This document shows positions 11,691 to 22,800 of a DNA stretch of 64,000 nucleotides, in pieces. The translations under genes and the position numbers were made by a program. How positions within the stretch are numbered: the first letter of the stretch is position 1; every line of letters starts with the position of its first letter. Origin of the DNA: Artocarpus heterophyllus (lineage: Eukaryota; Streptophyta; Magnoliopsida; Rosales; Moraceae); NCBI GenBank assembly GCA_025403435.1, contig CM046350.1, positions 21,391,661 through 21,455,660 on the forward strand, in the 5' to 3' direction. The notes below the pieces were generated by a model, which ran no database searches, had not been told where the DNA came from, and saw nothing but the letters and a program-made list of their open reading frames with translations.

Positions 11691-12756
11691 ATAGCCAATA
11701 GTTTTTGTTTCTTTATTCTCCAAAAATTTTCGAGAAGTTTTCTTGTATTTTCATATTTCTTTGCTGGCAACCGACTCCGATTATTTAAAATGAGCACGTT
11801 AAGACTATGATTTTAGCAAACAAATGTATAGTATTGTTTAAATGTACAGGATATGAAAGCAGGGAAGGAAATGAAGGTTGGCAAGAAAAGTATAAAATAA
11901 GAACGCCAAGAGTGGCTTTTTCTTTTTGGACAATCAAACACTACGCCGCGGGGCTTGAGATAGGAACAGATCTTCTGTTGGACAACAAACAGAATTATGG
12001 AACCATCCCCCACTCATGATCTTCCATAAATTTTTTCTTGTTTAAGAATAATGCTAAGAACATTAGATTAGATAGACAATTAATCTACGATCTATTTGTT
12101 TCTTGGGGTCTCAAAGCCAACCCTTCATCGTTACAATAGACTCAAGTATGAAAGTCTAGTGCAGGAAGTATGGTACTTTCAATACGGTGTGACACCAAGA
12201 ATTTTAAGTGCATTTTAAACGCAATAATTAAGGATTTTGATAAATAATTTAAATACAAATTTTATAAGCTAAATTTTATGCGCTAAATTTTATGCTAAAA
12301 AATTTGTTAAGAATTTAAAAAGTGATTTTAGCGTTATGAAGATTATTGTTTTAATCTGATTTTTATGATAAATTTCACAAAAGTGAATGGAATTTTCAAG
12401 GTTAAAATTCATGCCATAGTCTTAAATAAGGATAGAAAGATATGAAAAATAAGCTAGAAAGATTAATTGTTACAGAATGTGTTGCAACAAATTTTAAGAT
12501 AGAAATACAATATAAGAAAATTCATAGTAAAGAAATCATGCAGTATGAGATAATGTAAAGATTACATTGATAAAATTATGCAGTATAAGGATTATATTAA
12601 TAAAGTTAAGTAGTATAAAAATTATACTACATAAAATTAAGCTATATGAAAATTATACTGCATAAATTAATGCAGTATAGAAATTAGACTGTGCAAAGCT
12701 AAGCAATATAAGAATCATATTGCATGGATGATGTGGGAGTTTAAGAACCATAAAAC
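11691..12756. repeat. Tandem duplication copy 2, uninterrupted, ending in a degenerate minisatellite
   Basis: This copy keeps the join between the two halves of the unit at about 12419, where copy 1 has the LTR. From about 12536 to 12745 it runs into a degenerate array of units of roughly 29 bases built on GCAGTATAAGAATTATACT with TA-rich linkers. Copy 1 has only about two such units (11610-11680). No coding region is supported. Confidence 0.8.
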
Positions 12757-13149
12757 ACATATAAGAAAGAATGCTAGTAGTATGAGAAAGATATTGGCAA
12801 TATAGGTAAAATACTCAGTATAAATTTAAACTGTTAAAAAGTTAATATAGGGCCCACTTGGTGACATCCCAATGGTGGAAAAAAAAATCCACCTTTTCCC
12901 CCTTGTGAACCGGTGGTGCATGTGTGGGCAAGCATTGCTTTTATTTTATTTTAGTCCCTAGACTATGTTTTTATATGGCTAAGGGCTTGAGTGAAAAAGT
13001 TCACTTTTTGCCTCCATCAAAATTTGTTCCATGAAAAGCTTAATGAATCCATATTCCTCCATGAAAACTAGCCCTCCCAAGCATAGTTTTTTCTCAAGTT
13101 TTGTTGATTATAAAGCCTCCAAGTCATATTGTGGAGCAAAATCAAGTAT

Positions 13150-13206
13150 GTTGGGGGGGGTGGGGGGGGGGTGGGGGGTGGTGGTAGCGGGGGGGCGTGG
13201 GGGCAC
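13150..13206 (+). repeat. G-rich run, quadruplex-prone
   Basis: Many G-runs of five to ten are separated by single T, TT or short spacers over about 55 bases. This exceeds the usual four-run rule for a G-quadruplex on the plus strand. The length of such a run is also where sequencing and assembly are least reliable. Confidence 0.8.
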
Positions 13207-15921
13207 TGGGACAAGGAAGTTTTAAGGTAAAACTCAAATTTTCCCTATTATGTCTTAGGGTTCCTATTCAAGTTTTGAGTTAAATTTTTATGGATATGTT
13301 ATGGATTGTTGTCAAGGATTTTGAGATGCTTTCAAGAACCAAAAGGAAGGACTAATATCTTGGGATTATTTAGGTAAAGTTCTAGTCCTTGAAACCAAGT
13401 GTAAGTTTATGTTTTTAACATGCATATCAAGTGTTGGATGTGTATTATGGACCATGGCATGTAATAAAGACATTATGGCCTATTTTGCTTGTGTATTAAG
13501 TGCTTGATGATAAGCTTAGAAGAGTTTAAATAAAATTAGACTCAAGAAAAGCAAACTAAGAATTATTTTGGTGCAAAAAGTGTTTAAAGGACGTTTTTGA
13601 AAGATTTTAGTGTTTGAGGCCCATGGAGGCTGACTTATTTTCTAAGTTTAACACAAGATTTATTGAAAATATTAATCCGGACGACTTTTGTGAAAAAATC
13701 TTGCTCGAATTCCGATCAGAAAAAAGCCAAAATAGGTTGATTTCAATTCTTCCTTTTCAAGAAAGCCATGAAAATGAATGATTTTAAGGAAGGTTAAAAT
13801 ATAAAATTTGTAGATCTCATCGAAATAGTAAGGAATCGGAGATGGTTCGTGAAAATTTTATACCGATTTTAAGTTATAAAATTTACGAGATTTTAACCAC
13901 AAAATTTGTTAAAAAAAAAAAAAAAATTGTTATGAAATGGTTTTAATTAAACCAAGGAGTTTAAGGAAGTTTTAACCATTGTGAAAAACTAAATGTTTTA
14001 GTATAAGGCAGTTGTTTTTAGTTTCGGGGGCAAAAATATCAAGATTTTTGTTTTTCAGGCCAAAACCATAAAACCATGTGAAACTGAGTTTTTACTGAGA
14101 AAATGTTAGTTCCCTGCACTGCTGTAGGTAGTGAAATAACTAGAAGTTTTAGCTTTGAAAGGATTAAGAGCTGTTATCATGTAAATAATCAAAGTAAAAC
14201 ATTAGGAGCATAAATGTCAAGATTTTTGCATTACAGGTAAAACTCTAAAGTTTTGAGAAAATAGATTTTATCGAAAGAAAAGCTGTCATTTTGTTTTCTG
14301 TAATGTTACGAGTAGTAAAGAAATGTAAGTATTGTTTAAAATAGGTTTTGAAAGATTTCTAAGACCCATTAAGGAAAATGGTCATTTTTTTATAAAAAGG
14401 CCAATACAGACCCCAAAACGATCAAATTTGGAATATTCCCCTAAGCAAGAATTTTTTGTCCCCTATAATTAATGGAATGGTGAAATAAAACGAGAAGTTT
14501 AATAAAGTTATGAGACTCACAAAAAGCCCATCAAGGGTAAAATTTTCATTTTTTATAAAACAGCTAAAACATAGCCAAGCACTCTAAACCAACAAAATGC
14601 CCTTAGACAGAAAATGTTCCTTATCATGTTAAGTAACGAAAGCATCTAGTGAGATGTGGAATTTGATCAAAAAACGTTAAGTTAGGTAACAGAGTAATGA
14701 ACTGATAAGAACGAGGTTAAGCAAAAAGAGTTGAGAGATTAATGTTTAAGTACTATTATCGATCTAGTAAGTCGATAATGATAACGGTTAGCAAATAGTC
14801 AGGTGTCACTTGAAACAGAACGCAAAAGCCGACTAATAAAAGGAAAAATGAATGATATGGGAGCGCTAGAGTGTTATCAAGATAAGTCTCAAATCTCACC
14901 TATAGCATGAAGAAATTAGTTTTCAAATGCTTTAATTGTGTTTGGAAAATATTTGCATTTGTTATGCATAAAATTTTAAAGACCAAGTCAAGACTTGCAA
15001 ATGAGTCAGCAATTGTTATGCAATTTGTTTTTGAAGTATGCCTGCATATGTTATGCATCATGTTTTGGAAGTTCAAGCCATGATGTGCAATAAGTTTGCA
15101 ATTGCTATGTTTAATGCTTTAATGCTAAGTTATAACACATGGTATGTTAATTAAATATTGTGCCAACCTCCTTGATGTGAGGTATGCAAGTTATGATAAA
15201 GTTATGACCTTGTTGTTCGATGACGTTAAGTCTTTCACAAGGAGAGCATCATGTTACGCTAAAGATATGATCTCATAACTGATGATGTTGGTACAAACAC
15301 CTAAGCTCTAATTGATTGGTAGCCCACTTTATAAATGACTTTGGCCAAGTTAAATTTTTAATTGATTTTTAAGAATGATTTTGTTTTATTTTCAAGATTA
15401 TTTAAAATATCAAATTCTGAGATATTCAGGTTTTAAAGTTATTTTAATGCACCTAAGGAATTATGTTTAGATATTCTTTTCAATTTCCAAAACCCATATG
15501 GTGGTGTTCTATTAGGCTTCATACAAGTAAGTATTTTTTTATCTATAGTTTTCGTTAAGATCCTGTGATTCAATTTCAGGTAAGAGTGATTTGTAAATGA
15601 TTCTTTTATTTATAAATGTGAGATTGAATAATGTGTTTTTAACTAATTATCCTACTGAGCCTTTTACTCATGCTTTATTGTTTTAAAAACTCCCTTTCCC
15701 CCAGGTTTTTCAGAACCAGTTAAGTTTGAGCCTGGTTCATGAAGTTCTTAGCAGAAATGGTATTTATAATTGAAACTGTTGTATGCAATGTGTACTGTAC
15801 GATTTATTCCGATGTCAATGTCAATCTCATAGTATTATTTGTAAGCCTTGTTGTCAAATAGTATGTTATCTAGTTTACGGATTTTATTTTATGTCCCTTG
15901 ATTTTTATTTCGATTGCAAAC

Positions 15922-15953
15922 CACCCCCTCCTCTCCCCCCCCCCCCCCCCCCA
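15922..15953 (-). repeat. C-rich run, quadruplex-prone on the minus strand
   Basis: CCACCCCCTCCTCT is followed by an unbroken run of C. Together with the G-run at 13150 it places quadruplex-capable DNA near both ends of the putative LTR at 12862-15976, on opposite strands. Confidence 0.75.
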
Positions 15954-15976
15954 AACCTACTCTTCAAGTCATGACA

Positions 15977-18968
15977 GAAACTATCTTCTTATATATCCAC
16001 TATCATAGTACATCAAATACATAGAATGGAAGTTTTTAACCATTGTCTAATACAAGTGTAAAGCCTTCGAGAGTCCATGAAGGGCATGTTAAACATGTTT
16101 TTTGCAACAAAAAAAAAAAAAAGTAGTTAAAAATGCCACATTTAATGATGGTTTTCACAAAAACTATCGTTAAAAATCTCTAAAAAAATTTTTTCAAAAA
16201 ATTCTTTTAACCAAAACTATTTCCTTGCTTAAACTACAATTTTTTTAGATATTATTTTACAAATTAGACAAACATGATTCACACTTCATCAAATAAAACA
16301 AGTAATGATTTTCTAAGAAATTTATTATAAATCCTTTTTGTAGTCTATAATCAATATATAATAAAATATTATAAATAAAGTTTTTTCTACAAAATCTAAC
16401 TAACAAAAGAATACTTTGAACATGGTAGCAAACGACAACAAAATATAAACAATTCTAAAAATAAAAGATAAAGAAATTAGAAGAATAATAACACAGCAAC
16501 CATCAATGTGAGGTCGTGATTGACAAAGGTACTGATGAATATGGTGGCGAGGGACAACGACCCATAGGCCTAGCCACGGTAGCTCTGGCAGTAGCAACAA
16601 TGGCAATGGTTGGCATCGTTGGAATAATAATTATTGAAAAAAAATAAAGGAATTTAGGGGGAAAAAAAACTTAAAGAGAGAAAGAGAATAAGGAAGTTGA
16701 GAGAGAATATAGAGTTTCTAATATGTGCGTGTAGATTTTCAAAACATGGAAGTCTCTGAGCCATGTTTTTTGGATAGTAGGTGACTTTTTTGGTTAAACT
16801 GCCATCTAATTGACGCCATCTAATTTACAAGTTATTATAGTGTAAGATTAGAGTTGATATAATTAGCATCAAAATTCTTTTATGTATTTTTATTTTTAAA
16901 GAATGTACATATTTTTTTATTTGAACTCCAAAGGTATACCTTCAGTTTTTATTTTATCAAATATCTTTAGATTAGATTAATATACAAAAAATACGCAGCT
17001 TAGTCAATAATTTACTTTGACCATTAATGTGATAAAATTATCTTTTAAGTCATGAAAGAGGAAAAACTTTCAAAATTTAGGAGGAAAAACAAAAAACAAA
17101 AACATCTATTTCATTATTAGAACTTATAAACTCTACAAGACGGTTAGAAAGAAAAGAAAAAGTTGTTTTCTCACAGTAGCCGATCTTATGTGTTACCTAT
17201 TACAAGACCCAGAATCACATAATAAATCAATTCTAGACCTCAAATTATAATGGGTTTGAATTTTTCAATTGGACTAAGTTTGCAACCCTACTTGCATGTT
17301 TTAAACATGTGGCGGAAGGAACTTAATAAATTATGATAGTTCACTTATATTTTCAACTATTAAATGAAATTTATATCCGTTTACTCTTCTGTACTAAGAT
17401 TATTATAATTAGTTTTATAACAACTGACATTCAATAGGCTCACTTATATAAAAATATTTTTCCGATGTCCTCATATCGCAATTATTTCATTTCTCTGCTT
17501 ACAATAAAAAGATCAGAAACCTTCAATTTATTCTGTAACAGGATATTTATGATTTCATTTCCTCTATTTTACATGTTCTCGAAACTATACCTTCGAATTT
17601 CAAATTCATATCAGATTTGTACCTTTTCTGAACTAATAGTTCATTTTGAATTATGAATTAGGGGATTTCCCTTGAAGCGTATACATAAACTTATAATGAA
17701 ACACTAAATGACAATTTATAGTTTGTAATTTAGCTTGAAAATGCTATTTTTGCAACTTTTTTGTTGGTTTTTTTAAAGCATTACATATGATTTATTCCTC
17801 GTTACAAGATCATTTACAAGCTTCAAAGGTTAAATTTTCAATTCCAAGTTTAAAATCAACCATTAAACTTGAAAAAGTACAAAATTAATATGAATTTTGA
17901 ATTCAAAGGGATAATCTTGAGAATATCTAAAATGTAGGGCTCTTTTTTTTAAATAAATTCAAAATGCAAGGTTTAAAAATAGAAAATAACTCTTCTATTA
18001 TTTATCGCGAATCACAGATAATATTAGCTAAAATGATCAATGGAACTGTAACTAATTGTAATAACTAATTTCTTAATTAACTACGTTAGTTAACGTAATA
18101 TTAATACAATCAAAACATTGAATTTTGATTACTTTAGTAAATTGTCTTTTTCACCTGGTATACTTTATTCAAGTATTGAATAGAACATGAGTTCTTGTTC
18201 CTTTTTTTTTTTACCACAAATACAAGCTATGCCATTAGATTCGAGAGAATATTCTTTTTATAACTCAAAAGGAGGAAAAAAGGGAGCTGATCAGCAGGCA
18301 TTTTTGCCTTACTAGTATAAACTTTTATCTTAACTATTGAATAACTGTCTAATCTACAAATATCTAAATTAAAAATTTCAACATATAACGTAAAAATTAC
18401 TTTCAATTATAAATCAAACCGTTGAAAAAAAAAATAATAATAATAAAAACACTTAGCAAAACCAAAATGCCTATATATCTTATTATAAGTTTTGACCAAA
18501 ATAATATATATTTTTCCGTAATAGTTAACGTCAGCTCATTGTAGATATGCAGAATAACAAACTCCTCATATTGTGGTGTCTGCTGGTTCAACGTATACAG
18601 TACTGAGGTCGACACATAGAAAAAGTAGCAAATATAGCATGCTGCCGGTTCTAGCTCGACTGAATCCAATATTTTATTTTGGTCCCTAACCGTTTTCTCC
18701 GTTTAATATTAAAAAAAAAAGTGTCAATTTGTCAAAGCAAGAAAGCGAATGGTACTGGTTGATGGGTGCCGACTTAAATGCACGTATTTTTTTTTTCTTT
18801 TTGTTTTATTTTTAAACAAAAGAAATAATTTAGAAATGGGAAAATGGGCAAAAAGATTTTTAAAAAAAGAACACCAAATCTGAAGAAGAATATAAGTTGG
18901 CGGTTTGCTGAGCCGTGGGGTTTTACTAGTATTATTTTTGGCGTAAGAAGATAATTAAAATCGTTTTG
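15977..18968. other. Intergenic AT-rich region, no gene seen
   Basis: No reading frame with recognisable domains. A GC-richer patch lies at 16500-16615, inside an otherwise AT-rich stretch that could be transposon-derived, but I find no clear termini. The last few hundred bases are the distal promoter of the JAZ-like gene. Confidence 0.55.
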
Positions 18969-18974
18969 CACGTG
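18969..18974 (+). promoter_or_regulatory. G-box (CACGTG) upstream of the JAZ-like gene
   Basis: The palindrome CACGTG, in context GCACGTGA, lies 278 bases before the start codon and about 150 before the TATA box. MYC2-type bHLH factors bind this core, and JAZ promoters commonly carry it as part of jasmonate feedback. Regulation here is inferred from motif and position only. A TCP-like GTGGGACCC lies at 19055-19063. Confidence 0.6.
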
Positions 18975-19120
18975 ACTAATTAAAAACCTCCTCTTGTAAA
19001 TGGGGTTTGGTTTTTGTGCTGTAACCTGTTGGAAAAGTAGTTTCCAATTCTTTCGTGGGACCCATTACAGCGCAATAAACACAACTTGCGTCCCCCTCTC
19101 TGTTTCTCTCTCTCCATTTG

Positions 19121-19127
19121 TATAAAT
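19121..19127 (+). promoter_or_regulatory. TATA box of the JAZ-like gene
   Basis: TATAAAT follows a CT-rich stretch (19091-19119) and lies 120 bases before the ATG. This predicts a transcription start near 19150 and a 5' UTR of about 95 bases. Placement and context are typical for a plant promoter. Confidence 0.6.
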
Positions 19128-19246
19128 GTATACAATCAGGCCAACAGGCTCTTCATCTTTGGCTTGTCTTTAAGTTTCTTATCCAACATTCAAAAATTTC
19201 TCTCTCAAGAAGAAGAAGCAGTTTAAAATCTAAAATTCAAACAAAT

Positions 19247-19819
19247 ATGAGGAGGAACTGCAACTTGGAACTTCGTCTTCTACCGGCTTCTCCGGCTTAT
19301 CTTTCGTCTTCCGGCGCCGATTCCGATCACCAAGAGAGGACGGAGCAGCTAATTAGCCGTCATGAAATTAGTCCAAAAACACCTAATAATCAGCCTCTCA
19401 CTATCTTCTACAATGGAAAGATTTGTGTCTGTGACGTCTCAGATTTTCAGGTGCATATGCTAATTCTCTTCATGATCTCTTACTTTCTTTTTAAAAAAAA
19501 AAAAATTCTAGTGATTTCTTGATTGAGAGGAAAATTGGCAATGAATTAATGCTTTTGTTCTTCTTTATTGCAGGCTAGAGCCATACTTTCGCTTGCAAGT
19601 AGTGAAATAGAGGAAAGAGTGAGCACGCCAACGGTGGTAGGAACAAAGTCGGGGTCAGGATCGGGATCAAGATCAGGACCAGAATCAGGGCCGTGTTCAC
19701 CGAGCCTGCAGTCACCGGTGTATAGCCCGATCGCGGCTCATTCCATGAAGAGGTCGCTTCAAAGTTTTCTGCAGAAACGCAAGCATCGTGCACTGACGAT
19801 GTCACCTTACCACCGTTGA
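19247..19819 (+). CDS. TIFY5/JAZ8-like jasmonate signalling repressor (two exons)
   Basis: JAZ proteins repress MYC-type transcription factors in the nucleus and are removed with the SCF-COI1 receptor when jasmonoyl-isoleucine is present. Exons are 19247-19450 and 19574-19819. The intron has GT at 19451 and AG at 19572-19573, falls in phase 0, and the product is 149 residues. In order: an EAR-type LELRL at 7-11, which in JAZ8 recruits TOPLESS directly; the TIFY core TIFYNG at 52-57, with the ZIM domain crossing the splice site (ARAILSLAS); a Ser/Gly-rich linker (about 94-108); and a C-terminal Jas motif, SLQSFLQKRK at 129-138, ending in SPYHR. The short length, EAR motif and lack of the canonical LPIARR degron before the Jas helix match JAZ7/JAZ8 (TIFY5) and not the long JAZ proteins; weak COI1 binding is an inference. 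Start choice: the next upstream in-frame Met (19118) overlaps the TATA box. This is the only convincing host gene in the window. Confidence 0.93.
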
Positions 19820-22800
19820 TTAGTTAGAACTTTAGAGAACTTTTTTTATTTTTTTACTATATCTTATTATCTTAATTAGTTGATTGTTGAGGAAAGAAAT
19901 CGGTCTTGTAAGCATATTCTAGCTGGGAAATCTTATAATATATACACAACTCTGTAGTGGCTTGTAAATTATATACATGAAGCATAATTTTAAGTTTATT
20001 TTAGACCATCGAATATGATTTTTGTTTCTATAGTATTTTCTGATTGATTACGAGATTTTGTTCACGTTTCTATTATTTTTATTGATTAATTGTAGATTAT
20101 TGATTTTGGAGTTCATTTTTTTTTCCTTTTCTGGAAAAAAAAAAGTGGGAAGATAAGTGGGTATCTGCTGTGGTGGTGGAACAGTTCTATTATTGGTAAA
20201 GTATAAAAAGTTTATGTGTAGACCCGGATCAAGTAACATGTTTCTATGATTAACTGCAAATTTTTAGAGATGAGAAGACATAATAGTAATGGTTTTCAAA
20301 AATATCTTCTTCTTCTTCTGATGTCACGTTTCTCCAAAATCAAAATCTTAATTAAATTATGTTTTATTTTTTTTTAAAAAAAAAAAGGCTTCATCTTATG
20401 TTCAAGAATGAAGTCAAACTTCAGTAATCAATGATCTGAATTCTTATGACTAAAACCGCATAACTCTACAGTAACTGCACATGCAGTTTGTTTTTCATGG
20501 AATTGGCTTGTCTTGAAATTTGAACATTTCATGTCTCACTGGCGTAAAAGTTGGAATACTCATCACAAGATCTAGATTGTTGAAAATCTTGCCAAGTTAA
20601 ATATTATCTAACATATTTGTCGTAGAATATTGGAAATTAGGGGTACAACTTGAGGAAATCTTGACAGTTAGAAATTAGGTCATTTAAATTATTAGCTAGA
20701 TATTGTTTGAAGCTACGTCTCATAGGTATGTGACTAACGGCTCGTTTGGCATTATTTTTTGAAATCACTTTTAAATATTATAAATTTTACAGTAAGTCAA
20801 GGTCTTTGATAATTTATATTTTATTGTTGCCTAGTAGATTTTAAAAACTGTTGCTTAAAAGCAAAATTAAAAAAAGCAAATTAGAAATTTCGGTGTTTTT
20901 TTAATTCACTGAAATATACTTAAAAAATATAGACTTTTTCAAATGTATATTAAAAAATTAAAAATGACAATTTGCTGTTTGTTTAAATTAAATAAAATAT
21001 CGTTAATAATAAACTTTTTAAAATTTATACTACTTAAAAATGGCAATCACATTCCTTTCAAAAAAATGACAATCTTTTCATTAAAAAAATCCGAATGTTC
21101 ACTCAAATATTTTTGAAGTAACAATAATAAACCATTGATATGAGATAGTAACATAAAACTATGAATGTTGATCTTTAAGGGGAAAAAAACTAAATCTATA
21201 AGTATGTGTATAAATATAATTTTATTAAAATAAAAATGCATGCGTATAAATATAATTTTATTAAAATAAAAATAAGACATGTCTCATTTAGAAATTAATC
21301 TGTATCTACACAATGGTTTAATTCATAGCTTATCAAACACTTTAAATTTTGCTTTTACTGTTCGCAATAGTTATTGAATTAAAGAAAACACCAAACACCT
21401 GTCTATTCCTGGCTGTAATAAATTTTTACTAACAACAGAACCAATAAATATTTCAACAACATATCAATAACAAATTGGCCCCAACTTTCCCCTCAAAAAA
21501 AAAAAAAAAGGCCCCAACTTAAAAATTGAATAAAATAAAACTCGTAGATTTACTACGACTGACTAACACTTTTTTTTTTTCTAAGAATATCAAAATTGGA
21601 GTTTTGATATTTTGAAAGCATCAAAAAAAAAAAAAAAATTCTCTTTGTTCATCTCTTCTTGAGAGCGTCATTGATCACCACCTTAAGTGGTGATTAATTG
21701 TTGCTTCATTTTGCCCTCAAAAAAAAAAAAAATCGTCGATTCATCTTGTACTTTAATCTCCAATCCGACTAATTGAGCATTACTAGTTCATCATTTCCAT
21801 TGAAGGCGGGTGGGGGTTGATCTGCATGATCTTTACATCTTCGATTCTGAGGACAATAATATGTCCTACACGTTTTCTTCTTCTTTTTCTTTTTACTTTT
21901 TTTTTGTCTTAAAAACTTATATGTATTATATAAAGTAAACGAAAATATGAAAACGTGAAGGAAAATTCAAGGAAAGCGACGATATCAGGAAAAGGGGCCT
22001 CATTAATTGATAATGAAAGGTATACATCAATTTGGAAATTTGGTAACATTGCACTATCATGCTTGACAAAACTTGCAAGGAAGGTTCCCCCACCTTCCCC
22101 ACACCCACCCAAAAAAAAAAAAAAAGGGAACCTCACGAGGTAGGAAATTAATACAGTCTCTTTGGTTATTTTTGTAAGTTTCCTCACTTCTCTTTCACCT
22201 TTCTTAAGTGCAGGAAAGTCTACCAAATAATGACTATAGACGTTGAGGTAACGAGAACAGTACTAGTACAGAAATATAAAGGGAAACTCATGCAAAACAT
22301 GACCTAAGATAGAATATATAATTATACATGACATATTGTGAAGTTGCAAACCACTATACCTACTCATATATATGACGTCACACCAAATGGTGAAAGTGAA
22401 ACAAAAAGAAAAAAAAACATGTGAAAATGTTTTAACAATTTTCTTAAATATGTTTGCGACATTATACATTGGCATATCGTCATATTTTTCCGTATTAGTA
22501 CTGGGAATTTCACCAAGAAAATTAGCTGAATTTACGGCGATGAACAACTGAATCGTAGTGGCATATTTTGCGTTGTTTGTGAATTGTAACGGTGGCTAAA
22601 ACTCATGAACACGTTTCATAGATCTTTTAAATTTAAGGGTTTTGCATTAATTAAAATTATCCGAATACTACGCCAAAGAACAGTTGATTGTACGAGTTCT
22701 ATATTTTAATGTGGACGAGTATACAGATACAATAGGTTTGAATATATTTGTCAAAAACAAGAAATTATTAGTATGACAAGGAATATTAAATAATAATCCT

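Larger units (their letters stand above)
12862..15976 (+). mobile_element. Possible old solo LTR (Ty3/gypsy), borders uncertain
   Basis: The left end TGACATCCCAATGG resembles the start of the LTR at 55956 (TGTAACGTCCCGAAAT). Near the right end, CCTACTGAGCCTTTTACTCA (15651-15670) followed by a C-rich CCCCCAGG matches the order seen near the 3' end of that LTR (57700-57750). A candidate end is TCATGACA at 15976. The 5-bp flanks CTTGG and GAAAC do not match, so the borders, or the solo-LTR reading itself, may be wrong. No pol remains are visible. Confidence 0.45.

Noticed and set aside
11807..12019. 70-codon frame (RTPRVAFSFWTIKHYA segment) as a small gene
   Set aside because: It overlaps an antisense frame, is stopped in the duplicate at 7998, and has no domain I recognise.
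19118..19246. Upstream in-frame Met as the start of the JAZ-like protein
   Set aside because: It overlaps the TATA box and would add 43 non-conserved residues before the EAR motif, which lies near the N-terminus in TIFY5 proteins.
21483..21735. Several poly-A runs as retroposon tails
   Set aside because: No upstream coding relic or target duplications accompany them; such runs are common throughout the window.
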